From: Stomorhina lunata
Lineage: Eukaryota > Arthropoda > Insecta > Diptera > Rhiniidae
Assembly (NCBI GenBank): GCA_933228675.1
Contig: OW121742.1
Location: forward strand, 124,721,983 to 124,785,982
Direction of reading: 5' to 3'
DNA length: 64,000 bases
The notes under the pieces were generated by a model, which worked only from the letters and a program-made list of their open reading frames with translations, searched no databases and was not told the origin of the DNA. A program made the translations under genes and the position numbers. Of the stretch, positions 25,101-35,108 are shown piece after piece (position 1 is the stretch's first letter; each line of letters begins with the position of its first letter).

Positions 25101-28100
25101 ACTAAGACATAGACTAAGACATAGACTAAGACATAGACTAAGACATAGACTAAGACATAGACTAAGACATAGACTAAGACATAGACTAAGACATAGACTA
25201 AGACATAGACTAAGACATAGACTAAGACATAGACTAAGACATAGACTAAGACATAGACTAAGACATAGACTAAGACATAGACTAAGACATAGACTAAGAC
25301 ATAGACTAAGACATAGACTAAGACATAGACTAAGACATAGACTAAGACATAGACTAAGACATAGACTAAGACATAGACTAAGACATAGACTAAGACATAG
25401 ACTAAGACATAGACTAAGACATAGACTAAGACATAGACTAAGACATAGACTAAGACATAGACTAAGACATAGACTAAGACATAGACTAAGACATAGACTA
25501 AGACATAGACTAAGACATAGACTAAGACATAGACTAAGACATAGACTAAGACATAGACTAAGACATAGACTAAGACATAGACTAAGACATAGACTAAGAC
25601 ATAGACTAAGACATAGACTAAGACATAGACTAAGACATAGACTAAGACATAGACTAAGACATAGACTAAGACATAGACTAAGACATAGACTAAGACATAG
25701 ACTAAGACATAGACTAAGACATAGACTAAGACATAGACTGAGACATAGACTAAGACATAGACTAAGACATAGACTAAGACATAGACTAATACATAGACTA
25801 AGACATAGACTAAGACATAGACTAAGACATAGACTAAGACATAGACTAAGACATAGACTAAGACATAGACTAAGACATAGACTAAGACATAGACTAAGAC
25901 ATAGACTAAGACATAGACTAAGACATAGACTAAGACATAGACTAAGACATAGACTAAGACATAGACTAAGACATAGACTAAGACATAGACTAAGACATAG
26001 ACTAAGACATAGACTAAGACATAGACTAAGACATAGACTAAGACATAGACTAAGACATAGACTAAGACATAGACTAAGACATAGACTAAAACATAGACTA
26101 AGACATAGACTAAGGCATAGACTAAGACATAGACTAAGACATAGACTAAGACATAGACTAAGACATAGACTAAGACATAGACTAAGACATAGACTAAGAC
26201 ATAGACTAAGACATAGACTAAGACATAGACTAAGACATAGACTAAGACATAGACTAAGACATAGACTAAGACATAGACTAAGACATAGACTAAGACATAG
26301 ACTAAGACATAGACTAAGACATAGACTAAGACATAGACTAAGACATAGACTAAGACATAGACTAAGACATAGACTAAGACATAGACTAAGACATAGACTA
26401 AGACATAGACTAAGACATAGACTAAGACATAGACTAAGACATAGACTAAGACATAGACTAAGACATAGACTAAGACATAGACTAAGACATAGACTAAGAC
26501 ATAGACTAAGACATAGACTAAGACATAGACTAAGACATAGACTAAGACATAGACTAAGACATAGACTAAGACATAGACTAAGACATAGACTAAGACATAG
26601 ACTAAGACATAGACTAAGACATAGACTAATACATAGACTAAGACATAGACTAAGACATAGACTAAGACATAGACTAAGACATAGACTAAGACATAGACTA
26701 AGACATAGACTAAGACATAGACTAAGACATAGACTAAGACATAGACTAAGACATAGACTAAGACATAGACTAAGACATAGACTAAGACATAGACTAAGAC
26801 ATAGACTAAGACATAGACTAAGACATAGACTAAGACATAGACTAAGACATAGACTAAGACATAGACTAAGACATAGACTAAGACATAGACTAAGACATAG
26901 ACTAAGACATAGACTAAGACATAGACTAAGACATAGACTAAGACATAGACTAAAACATAGACTAAGACATAGACTAAGGCATAGACTAAGACATAGACTA
27001 AGACATAGACTAAGACATAGACTAAGACATAGACTAAGACATAGACTAAGACATAGACTAAGACATAGACTAAGACATAGACTAAGACATAGACTAAGAC
27101 ATAGACTAAGACATAGACTAAGACATAGACTAAGACATAGACTAAGACATAGACTAAGACATAGACTAAGACATAGACTAAGACATAGACTAAGACATAG
27201 ACTAAGACATAGACTAAGACATAGACTAAGACATAGACTAAGACATAGACTAAGACATAGACTAAGACATAGACTAAGACATAGACTAAGACATAGACTA
27301 AGACATAGACTAAGACATAGACTAAGACATAGACTAAGACATAGACTAAGACATAGACTAAGACATAGACTAAGACATAGACTAAGACATAGACTAAGAC
27401 ATAGACTAAGACATAGACTAAGACATAGACTAAGACATAGACTAAGACATAGACTAAGACATAGACTAAGACATAGACTAAGACATAGACTAAGACATAG
27501 ACTAAGACATAGACTAAGACATAGACTAAGACATAGACTAAGACATAGACTAAGACATAGACTAAGACATAGACTAAGACATAGACTAAGACATAGACTA
27601 AGACATAGACTAAGACATAGACTAAGACATAGACTAAGACATACACTAAGACATAGACTAAGACATAGACTAAGACATAGACTAAGATATAGACTAAGAC
27701 ATAGACTAAGACATAGACTAAGACATAGACATAGACTAAGACATAGACTAAGACATAGACTAAGACATAGACTAAGACATACACTAAGACATAGACTAAG
27801 ACATAGACTAAGACATAGACTAAGATATAGACTAAGATATAGACTAAGACATAGACTAAGACATAGACTAAGACATAGACTAAGACATAGACTAAGACAT
27901 AGACTAAGACATAGACTAAGACATAGACTAAGACATAGACTAAGACATAGACTAAGACATAGACTAAGACATAGACTAAGACATAGACTAAGACATAGAC
28001 TAAGACATAGACTAAGACATAGACTAAGACATAGACTAAGACATACACTAAGACATAGACTAAGACATAGACTAAGACATAGACTAAGATATAGACTAAG

Positions 28101-31100
28101 ACATAGACTAAGACATAGACTAAGACATAGACATAGACTAAGACATAGACTAAGACATAGACTAAGACATAGACTAAGACATAGACTAAGACATAGACTA
28201 AGACAAAGACTAAGACATAGACTTTTCTATAAAAATCTACATTTACACTAACAAATTTCTCTTATTTTCAAATAATTCCAGAGTCTATCACAAGCCCATG
28301 AAAGCCGATAAATACAATAAAATTGAAACCAAAGTAGCTTGGTTGCGCATGAACAACTTGAAGCCTAGTTCTCAACATATCTTGTACGTAGAGGCTGTGG
28401 GCGAAAAAGCCACCTCATTACCCTCCGAAACACTAGTAGCCTGGACTGATCCAGCCTTACCAGCTTTTGTTGATGTAAGTTTAAGAATTATATTTAAGTT
28501 ATATTATAATACATTTTCTAATTAAAATAATAACTTCCCTTTTGCAGCCTCCCACAGTTCATCCCGCTGATAATATACCCGAAGGAGGTTCCATGACCAT
28601 TCTCTGCTTGGCTTTGGGAAATCCTGCTCCTACTATTTCTTTATATGTGGGCGGACATTTAGTTCGCCAGGATACCTCAAGACATATGGTCACGGTAATA
28701 CATAATGTGACAGCAGATATGGAGCATGTTTCCTGTTATGCTGACAATGGCTATGGTGTACCCATGCAGGCTACCAGGAGGGTTAATATATGCTGTAAGT
28801 TTGAGCAATATAAAATTCGAACATCAATTAAGATTATAAAACTTTTTTATTATTTCTGTTTATTTCAGATCCTCCAAAGATCCAAGCTGCTGGTATTACA
28901 GTCGCCGCCGTCGGTGATGAGGTGGAATTAAGATGTATGGTTGATTCCAAACCTGCTCCCAAAACCATTTTCTGGCGTGATCATGACGGCCGCATACCAG
29001 TCATTCAAGGTGGCAATTATGATATAGCTATGCGTACCAACGAATCCCGTCCCACGTTCTATACAATGGCTTTGCGCATTAACAAACTACAAGCCTCCGA
29101 TGTCGGCGACTATTTCTGTCATGCCGAAAATCCCTTTGGCTCTGCAACTATACCAGTGTCAGTGCGCATACGCAACACGCCTGCTTTGAGTTACAACGTT
29201 TCGCAATGTTGTGCTGATATGAATGTGACCATGGCCTGTCGTAGCGCCTGCAGTTATTATGTGGATATAGACGCCATAGCCGATAAGCCGGAATGTATAA
29301 CGGAATTTGATAAATTAATGAAATGCGCTGCAGACGGCTCAGATCATCGCACCTGTTGTGCGGATTCTCATGTGCCGCGTAAATGTCTAAATTGGTGTCG
29401 AGGAGAGGCTGTACGTTCCAAGGAGATTTGCAGTTTGCAGTATGCTCGCACTATTGTGGGATGCTTTGAGTCGAATCGAGATCGTTTGCCGGGACCACCG
29501 GAGAATATTGCTGTTAGTGTGATATCGGATAGTGAAGTTGTAATAAGGTTAGTGTCAAACAAAATCTGGTATAGGAATTTACATAGAGCTAGAACAGAAC
29601 AAAAATGGAACTAAAACAGAACTAGAACAGAACTAGAACAGAAATAGAATAAAAATAGAAAAGAAATAGAACAGAATAGAACAGAAATAGAACAGAATTA
29701 GAACAGAATTGAGAACAGAATCGAGAACAGAATCGAAAACAGAATCGAGAACAGAATCGAGAACAAATTCGAGAACAGAATCGAGAACAAAATCGAGGAC
29801 TGAATCGAGAACAGAATCGAGAATAGAATCGAGAACAGAATCGGGAACAGAATCGAGAACAGAATCGAGAACAGAGTCGAGAACTGAATTGAGAACAAAA
29901 TCGAGAACAGAATCGAAAACAGAATCGAGAACAGAATCGAGAACGGAATCGAGAACAGAATCGAAAACAGAATCGAGACCAGAATCGAGAACAGAATCGA
30001 GAACAGAATCGGGAAAAGAATCGAGAACAGAATCGAGAACAAAATCGAGAATAGAATCAAGAGCAGAACGGAAGTAGAACTTGAACTAGGACCAAAACTA
30101 GAAATAAGAATAAAACTTAAATTTGAACTAAAACTAACATTTAAACTGGGTTTTGTGCTTTTACTAAAACTGAAACATAAACTGGAATGAAACTGAAACT
30201 GAAACCAATAACGAAATTAATGCTCAGTCTTCAACTGATATTAAAACTGAAGCTGTACTTAGAACTAGAACGAAATGCAAATATTTTTGTTATTATAATT
30301 TTTTGTTTTCTTGTTTTATTTTTACCTTCAAACTTTTCAACAAATTCTTATCACATTTTGCATTTGAATGCCTCTTTCCTTTCTGGTTGAAAACATTTAC
30401 TTTTTTGGCCAAAACAAAGTATGGTTTTTTAATAATTCTATTTTCTATATCCTAAACACGATTGTCAGAACAAAAGACTTTGCTTTTTATTTCCTCTAAA
30501 CCGGAAATGATAAGATAAGACGGAAATTGTGTATAGAGGTTAAAAATCGAAATGAATTTTTGTTGTTTTCCTCTTTTCATAAGCATGAATGGTTTTTGTG
30601 TGAGTGAAATAGCAAAAGTGAATACAAAATAATTAAATAACTATGAATATTCATATAGACAAAGTTTTAAGAAGCAGCAGAATTTTAATGTATTTATTTG
30701 TTGGTTCAATGTTCAGCAGCTTAAAGAAGAAGGAAGGACATACTTTGGAGCATATGTAGAAATATTTCTTAAAATGAAAAGTATGCAAAATTGTTACATT
30801 GTTTTGGGGATTTTAGCTTTTTAAAGTTTCTAGGGTCTTTTCCGCTAGGAAAATTTGTTAGTTTCTAAACTACCATTTTACTTTGATATCCTTGGGAAAA
30901 ACTTTATAGTTGGTTGGTTAGCTAAAAAGATGATGATTGCATGAGTTTGAGTGCCAATGCAAGAGTGTGTGCTCAGGGATGTATGAAGAAACTGTTAACA
31001 CTTACACACATTAGTGGTCCTTGCACACCAGCAATATTTACAACAACAGCAGCAGTAGCAGCAAACCTTAGCTAAAGCAGCCTCAATACCCTTGAGAAAA

Positions 31101-34100
31101 TTCTAACTGGCAACCGAAAAACAGCAACAAGAACAACTAGAACATTTTACACAATTTACAATAAAAAAAGCTTGCTAAACCACAAGCACTCAAGCAAAAG
31201 AACATTGTTAAACGCAAAACACTTTGTGAGGACTTTAGACAAAGAAAGAGTGTGAGAGTTAGCCAGAGTGTCTGTCTCTTCATTGCTTGAGTGTGTTTAT
31301 TTTCTTTATAAAAACCCCAACATTTACATGCAAATCTTAACTGTTTTTCTCGGTTATTCCTTAACTTGTTCACAGATGGGATCCACCAACCAAAAATCCC
31401 AATGTTGTAGATGGCTATCGAATATTTTACCATGAAGCTGCCATAATCGGCAACGAAATAGCATCAAGTGAAACAATGACTGGAGGATCTTTGGCAGCTG
31501 GGGGTCCTTTAGAAGCACCCTCCACAGCCACATCCCTGCTAGGCAATAGCAATAATGCAACAAGCATGCAAATGGTTGTTAATTCGACTACGGGCATTAG
31601 CAGCAGCGAGGTAAGACGTATAGATGTCAAGGAAACCAGTGTTAACATAGATGGTCTTAAAAAGGATGTCTTGTATGAGTTGGTGGTAAAGGCTGGTAAT
31701 ACATATGGTAAGTTGAATACTAAACAAAATAGCTAAAAAAAAACTGGTTATCACATACATATGAGCTTTTCTGTACATTTAACTTTACTTTTCTAAATTT
31801 TTTATATTTTCTTCTCATTTTGCCTTTAACAAGGTGCCAGTGTTTTAACTGAACCCATTAAATTCACACTTGGCGAACATCATGTTACCTCGGCGACAAC
31901 TTACTCTCATGCTGTGGGCACGATAAGCGGTATTGTTGCCAGCATTTTAGCTGTTTTGTTAGCAGCTGCCGCCATTATATTCTATAGACGTCATAGAGCA
32001 AATGGTAAGGCAGCCACAGGGGTAGCATTTGAAAATCCCACATATACAAGAGGTTTAGAACAAGTTCAGGTAAGTTATGAAACAAAAAGTTATTATGTGA
32101 AAAAATAATAATAATCTCATACACAAAACACATAAGAGTTGTAAAGATAAAACATTTTAAACAAAATATTTAATTTTAAAAACTCACTTTTGGTCTTAAT
32201 TAAAAGTAATACAGATTATTTTTTCTGAAATTGCAACAAACATTTAAAAGCTTCAAATAAAAATAAGAAATTTTTAAAAAATTTCCTATTAAATAAAAAA
32301 TTTTTAAAAAATTTCTGTAAAAATAAGAAATCTTTGCAAAATTTCTTATTAAACTAAAAATTTTTTGAAAAATTGCCTATAAAATTAAGAAATTTTTGAA
32401 AAGTTTCCTATAAAAATAAGAAATTTTTGAAAAATTTCCTAAAAAATAGAAAATTTTTGAAAAATTTCCTATAAAAATAGAACATTTTTAAAAAATTTCC
32501 CATAAAAATAGAAAATTTTTGAAAAATTTCCTATAAAAATAGAAAATTTTTGAAAAATTTCTTATAAAAATAGAAAATTTTTGAAAAATTTCCTATAAAA
32601 CTAGAAAATTTTTGAAAAATTTCCTATAAAAATAGAAAATTTTTGAAAAATTTCCTATAAAAATAGAAAATTTTTGAAAAATTTCCTATAAAAATAGAAA
32701 ATTTTTGAAAAATTTTCTATAAAAATAGAAAATTTTTTAAAAATTTCCTATAAAAATAGAAAATTTTTGAAAAATTTCCTATAAAAATAGAAAATTTTTG
32801 AAAATTTTCCTATAAAAATAGAAAATTTTTGAAAAATTTCCTATAAAAATAGAAAATTTTTGAAAAATTTCCTATAAAAATAGAAAATTTTTGAAAAATT
32901 TCCTATAAAAATAGAAAATTTTTGAAAAATTTCCTATAAAATAGAAAATTTTTGAAAAATTTCCTATAAAAATAGAAAATTTTTGAAAAATTTCCTATAA
33001 AAATAGAAAATTTTTGAAAAATTTCCTATAAAAATAGAAAATTTTTGAAAAATTTCCTATAAAAATAGAAAATTTTTGAAAAATTTCCTATAAAAATAGA
33101 AAATTTTTGAAAAATTTCCTATAAAAATAGAAAATTTTTGAAAAATTTCCTATAAAAATAGAAAATTTTTGAAAAATTTCCTATAAAAATAGAAAATTTT
33201 TGAAAAATTTCCTATAAAAATAGAAAATTTTTGAAAAATTTCCTATAAAAATAGAAAATTTTTGAAAAATTTCCTATAAAAATAGAAAATTTTTGAAAAA
33301 TTTCCTATAAAAATAGAAAATTTTTGAAAAATTTCCTATAAAAATAGAAAATTTTTGAAAAATTTCCTATAAAAATAGAAAATTTTTGAAAAATTTCCTA
33401 TAAAAATAGAAAATTTTTGAAAAATTTCCTATAAAAATAGAAAATTTTTGAAAAATTTCCTATAAAAATAGAAAATTTTTGAAAAATTTCCTATAAAAAT
33501 AGAAAATTTTTGAAAAATTTCCTATAAAAATAGAAAATTTTTGAAAAATTTCCAATAAAAATAGAAATTTTTTGAAAAATTTCCTTTAAAAACAAAAAAT
33601 GTTTGAAAAATTTCCTATAAAAATAGAAAATTTTTGACAAAAAAAAAACGAAAGTTTAAAAAAAAAAATAAATAAAAAAAAGAAAATTCTCAGCAAAAAA
33701 AATCTTTTATTTCTAAGAAAAGAAGTAGTAATTTTCATGATTGTTATAGATTTACTTCCTGTCTATTAAACGTTTACACAAACTTTATTGATGTCCTTTA
33801 TATATACAAAACAAACAAAAAATCCTTGTAAAATGCGTCATAATTTTCATTGTTGTATTTTTGTTATTTGTTCTTTTCATTTTCTTTTTATACTAAAATT
33901 ATGTGAAACCTGGTTGTGCTGTGGACATGGTCTTCATTTCTGTTTGATGGTTTTGGTAATGTTCGGTGATTGTTTATTTGTACAAATGTTTGTAACTCCA
34001 TGTGTGTGTGTCTGTGTGTTCGAAAACTTAATAAACTTCCGGTTAGTTACCTACTGTCACATCTGCCTTAACGCATACAACCAACATCAATGGGGGTGGT

Positions 34101-34409
34101 GGGGGCGGAGGAAATTTTTCATCAAGAATGCCTGCCTCAACACATGCCACCACAACGGTAACCTCATCATCAGCTTCGCTGAAGCCGGCGTCAACGACTT
34201 TAAGACCCTCAATGACATCAAAAGTGGGGAATAATAATATAACACTAACAGCTGCAGGAACGACAGCAGCACCTAAAGGAACAACAGTTAAAACCTCAAA
34301 CCTGGATGGCATCGATGCTCATACACAATGCAACGAAATAAATCCCACAATTTATGAAGAGCTCAAACTTGGCCAAGAAGGTGCGGGATTTAAGAAACTT
34401 GTGCCATAA
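18951..34409 (+). CDS. Ig / DB-module / FN3 single-pass membrane protein (3' part, 8 exons, spliced)
   Basis: Exons: 18951-19128, 21293-21434, 28282-28474, 28548-28794, 28869-29547, 31376-31707, 31834-32069, 34047-34409. Joined they give 2370 nt in one open frame: 789 residues and a TAA. Numbering residues from the first visible codon: end of an FN3 domain (1-45), complete FN3 (about 72-163), Ig-like domain 1 (172-253, Cys191/Cys234), Ig-like domain 2 (255-354, Cys276, Trp289, DVGDYFC ending at Cys337), DB module (367-452, twelve Cys), FN3 (461-603, with a Ser/Thr/Gly-rich insert near 503-558), transmembrane helix (about 618-641) followed by RRHR, and a cytoplasmic tail with NPTY (658-661) and YEEL (772-775). 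The protein is therefore type I with an N-terminal ectodomain. The layout fits a cell-surface adhesion or receptor molecule and resembles nematode IGDB proteins; ligand and process cannot be read from sequence. The start codon and signal peptide are upstream of the visible exons. Confidence is high for gene structure and low for function. Confidence 0.93.
19129..19409. other. Intron start, no feature seen
   Basis: First part of the 2164-bp intron 19129-21292. The exon frame stays open for a further ~150 bp past the donor, but this read-through is Lys/Ile-rich and not domain-like. Confidence 0.6.
19410..20865 (-). repeat. Family-A 31-bp array, reverse orientation, intronic
   Basis: About 46 units reading TTTTTATAGGAAATTTTTC then AAAAATTTCCTA. 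The first unit (19417-19450) and the last partial unit (20800-20830) are in forward orientation, so the reverse block is bounded by switches on both sides. On the sense strand of the gene each unit presents a T-rich tract ending in ATAG|G, which resembles a weak 3' splice site. Confidence 0.95.
20866..21292. other. Intron end, unique
   Basis: Unique AT-rich DNA leading to the acceptor TTTATATTTTCAG at 21280-21292. No other feature is seen. Confidence 0.6.
21293..21434 (+). CDS. Exon: first half of the second FN3 domain
   Basis: The exon begins in phase 1 and ends at TTACAG|GTGGGT in phase 2. It encodes GAPSPPHSLAII followed by WMQLTWQPPEY, the typical FN3 A- and B-strands (P-x-x-P then W-x-x-P), and ends KITYR, the start of the C-strand. 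The next exon completes it as KITYRVYHKP across a 6847-bp intron full of satellite DNA. Confidence 0.92.
21435..22204. other. Intron, unique part
   Basis: Start of the 6.8-kb intron. Contains short GT and GCT/GTT runs (21676-21800) and no exon. Confidence 0.6.
22205..22887 (+). repeat. 12-bp minisatellite GACATAGACTAA, left part of an interrupted array
   Basis: About 57 units in the same orientation as the 4.3-kb array at 23957. Variants TACTAA (22571, 22631, 22643) and ATGACA (22671, 22742-22755) occur. The array stops at TAA (22885-22887), immediately followed by the terminal repeat of an inserted element. Confidence 0.97.
22888..23956. mobile_element. 1069-bp non-autonomous DNA transposon (MITE-like) inserted in the 12-bp satellite
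   Basis: The left end TGCATTAAACACATAGACAA, continuing CAGCAGGCTAC, is exactly mirrored at the right end (GTAGCCTGCTGTTGTC then TATGTGTTTAATGCA), giving terminal inverted repeats of 31 bp. Both flanks are the same 12-bp satellite in the same phase: left ...AGACTAA, right TAAGACATAG..., so removing the element and one TAA restores a perfect satellite unit. This supports a 3-bp TAA target duplication, typical of the PIF/Harbinger superfamily. An alternative reading with an 8-bp TAATGCAT repeat (hAT-like) is possible but would leave a non-satellite site. The interior has GC-rich subterminal zones, a poly-A run near 23169-23187, and no transposase ORF. Confidence 0.75.
23957..28222 (+). repeat. 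4.3-kb 12-bp minisatellite GACATAGACTAA (~355 units), intronic
   Basis: A nearly homogeneous array. Point variants allow internal duplications to be traced: G>T at 25790 and 26630 (840 bp apart), and the pair G>A/A>G at 26090/26115 and 26954/26979 (864 bp apart). Half-unit steps (GACATAGACATAGAC) occur near 24950, 27726 and 28128. The right edge is more variable (ATACACTAAG, GATATAGAC). The 1381-codon minus-strand open frame here is only (Val-Tyr-Val-Leu)n and not a gene. The array ends about 60 bp before the next exon. Confidence 0.98.
28245..28281 (+). promoter_or_regulatory. Branch site and splice acceptor squeezed between satellite and exon
   Basis: A CACTAAC branch-site match lies at about 28247-28253, followed by a pyrimidine-rich stretch and TTCCAG ending at 28281. 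Only about 60 bp of unique DNA separates the satellite from the exon, enough for normal recognition. Confidence 0.6.
28282..28474 (+). CDS. Exon: second half of FN3 domain 2
   Basis: Entered in phase 2, it ends at GTTGAT|GTAAGT in phase 0. It encodes RVYHKP, then MNNLKPSSQHILYVEAVGE, the FN3 E- and F-strands (L-K-P-x-x-x-Y-x-x-x-V), and SLPSETLVAWTDPALPAFVD as the G-strand and linker into the first Ig domain. Confidence 0.94.
28548..28794 (+). CDS. Exon: Ig-like domain 1
   Basis: Phase 0 in, phase 1 out (ATATGCT|GTAAGT). It encodes one Ig-like domain: PPTVHPADNIPEGGSMTILC, then GNPAP in place of the usual B-C turn, and HVSCYADNGYG for the F-strand. The Cys191/Cys234 pair is present, but the core Trp after the first Cys is missing (Ser-Leu-Tyr there) and DxGxYxC is replaced by DMEHVSC, so this is an atypical I-set-like fold. 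NVT is a possible glycosylation site. The introns on both sides are only 73 and 74 bp. Confidence 0.93.
28869..29547 (+). CDS. Exon: Ig-like domain 2, DB module, and start of FN3 3
   Basis: This is the largest exon. It encodes a canonical Ig domain (ELRC, then Trp289, LQASDVGDYFC, AENPFG), a cysteine-rich module and the first FN3 strand (LPGPPENIAVSVISDSEVVI). The module has twelve Cys at residues 367, 368, 377, 381, 396, 406, 416, 417, 426, 430, 441 and 452, matching in number and in its paired CC motifs the DB module, whose cysteines are thought to form six disulphides. DB modules are extracellular and best known in nematode proteins; an Ig-DB-FN3 order is the IGDB type. The donor is ATAAG|GTTAGT, phase 2. 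Confidence 0.94.
29553..30078 (+). repeat. Intronic 11/12-bp array (AACAGAACTAG grading into GAACAGAATCGA)
   Basis: Immediately after the donor come a few degenerate 11-bp units (AACAGAACTAG type, 29588-29700), then about 30 units of the 12-bp form GAACAGAATCGA. The 12-bp form leaves frames open on both strands: (Arg-Thr-Glu-Ser)n on plus and (Ile-Leu-Phe-Ser)n on minus. Neither is credible as protein. The 11-bp form is the same unit that makes the arrays at 43398 and 45411. Confidence 0.92.
30079..31375. other. Intron, mostly unique
   Basis: Degenerate ACTGAAACTGAAAC-type repeats continue to about 30260. A CAACAACAGCAGCAGTAGCAG run lies at about 31040-31062. The intron ends at TTGTTCACAG (31375). 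No exon is seen. Confidence 0.55.
31376..31707 (+). CDS. Exon: body of FN3 domain 3 with a low-complexity insert
   Basis: Entered in phase 2, it completes R|WDPPTKNPNVVDGYRIFYHE, a textbook FN3 B-C region, and closes with VNIDGLKKDVLYELVVKAGN (E- and F-strands). Between them lies a Ser/Thr/Gly/Ala-rich insert of about 55 residues with NNAT and NST sequons, unusual in length for the FN3 C-E region. It ends ACATATG|GTAAGT in phase 1. Confidence 0.93.
31834..32069 (+). CDS. Exon: juxtamembrane region, transmembrane helix, NPTY tail motif
   Basis: The exon encodes the FN3 end (GASVLTEPIKFTLGE), a short stalk, a hydrophobic helix (GTISGIVASILAVLLAAAAI), the stop-transfer RRHR, and a tail with FENPTY. 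NPxY is a known PTB-domain and endocytic signal. Acceptor AACAAG at 31833; donor GTTCAG|GTAAGT, phase 0. Confidence 0.94.
32070..32254. other. Intron start
   Basis: Start of the 1977-bp last intron, unique AT-rich DNA. The frame stays open 36 nt past the donor but is not needed, since a phase-0 final exon follows at 34047. Confidence 0.6.
32255..33655 (+). repeat. Family-A 31-bp array, forward, intronic, highly homogeneous
   Basis: About 45 units. Nearly every unit reads AGAAAATTTTT where the canonical unit has AGGAAATTTTT, so one palindrome arm carries a mismatch fixed across this array. The middle (32900-33540) is almost invariant, pointing to recent amplification, while the left part is diverged. 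Confidence 0.96.
33656..34046. other. Intron end
   Basis: A-rich then unique DNA, with a TGTGTGTG run near 34001-34018. The acceptor is CTTCCGGTTAG ending at 34046. Its pyrimidine tract is weaker than those of the other introns. Confidence 0.6.
34047..34409 (+). CDS. Exon: final exon, cytoplasmic tail
   Basis: A stop codon overlaps the acceptor in this frame, so the exon must start at 34047 (phase 0): LPTVTSALTHTTNING, then a six-glycine run, a Thr/Ser-rich low-complexity stretch, and a well-defined end ..NEINPTIYEELKLGQ.. finishing KKLVP before TAA. Tyr772 in IYEEL fits an SH2- or SH2/phosphatase-type Y-x-x-L site. The acidic/aliphatic end contrasts with the low-complexity middle and is the part most likely to be conserved. 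Confidence 0.88.
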   Translation, partial: LPTVTSALTHTTNINGGGGGGGNFSSRMPASTHATTTVTSSSASLKPASTTLRPSMTSKVGNNNITLTAAGTTAAPKGTTVKTSNLDGIDAHTQCNEINPTIYEELKLGQEGAGFKKLVP

Positions 34410-35105
34410 AGAGATAAAAAGTAGCGGAAGAAATACTCCCTAGTTTTGTTTATTAAAAATTTGCTCCTGTAGTTATGCTTTACTTTTTTGACATTTCTTT
34501 AAGTAACCTTCACTTACACATACTCAAGTTTAGGGAAATATTTTAATACTTAAATGCACATGCCTTCAATAAAAGATGCAGGAAACTGATAATGATGGGA
34601 AAACTATAAAAATGATGCAGAAATCATTGAGTTAAACTTAAAGTAGAAAATTAAAAAAAAAAAAAATTTCCCACAACTTCAACTAAGCCCTCAAGGGTAT
34701 AGATAGTCTAAATGTTAGTCACTTTTAAAAATGTCCTTGTTTGAGTGAATATTTCTTTAAATATGTATGTGTAACTATGAGTATGTGTTTGTCTCCTAAA
34801 ATTTCCGTTTTCATAAATGCGAAGAAAAAGTTAAGCATATCCTGTATTAAATATTTTCTTTATCCTTCCCATGATCCTCATTCGTATGCTTTGTACAAAA
34901 GTCTTGTATTTTATATACACTGTTTTTTTTTTGGCTAGAACTTTTCATCTTGAGTAAAAGTATAGAAATCTAGAAAAAGCTAGAAAAAAATGTAATAATT
35001 TAAACATTTGTATGTGTATGATGCCTTCTTAGCATTAGTGTTAAATAGTATATATCTATGTATTGTATGTATGTTTGTATACAATAAATTTATTTTTATT
35101 TTTCT
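34410..35105 (+). other. Probable 3' untranslated region
   Basis: Follows the stop codon. AATAAA hexamers occur at 34568-34573 and 35083-35088. Length and exact end are inferred. Confidence 0.5.
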
Positions 35106-35108
35106 TAC
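35083..35108 (+). terminator. Candidate polyadenylation signal of the Ig/DB/FN3 gene
   Basis: AATAAA at 35083-35088 is followed by a T-rich element (TTTATTTTTATTTTTCTTACG). The earlier AATAAA at 34568 is an alternative. Confidence 0.4.

Noticed and set aside
23903..28048. 1381-codon minus-strand ORF of (Val-Tyr-Val-Leu)n
   Set aside because: It is the 12-bp satellite read in frame. Unit length divisible by three keeps it open, and there is no start context or domain. The same applies to 2492-3028 and 4034-4336.
29698..30077. Overlapping 120-codon ORFs (Arg-Thr-Glu-Ser)n and (Ile-Leu-Phe-Ser)n
   Set aside because: Both come from a 12-bp repeat inside an intron of a well-supported gene.
33788..34234. 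148-codon ORF overlapping the last exon
   Set aside because: Its 3' part is an out-of-frame shadow of the last exon, and its 5' part is intron. The exon frame at 34047-34409 matches the upstream phase and this one does not.
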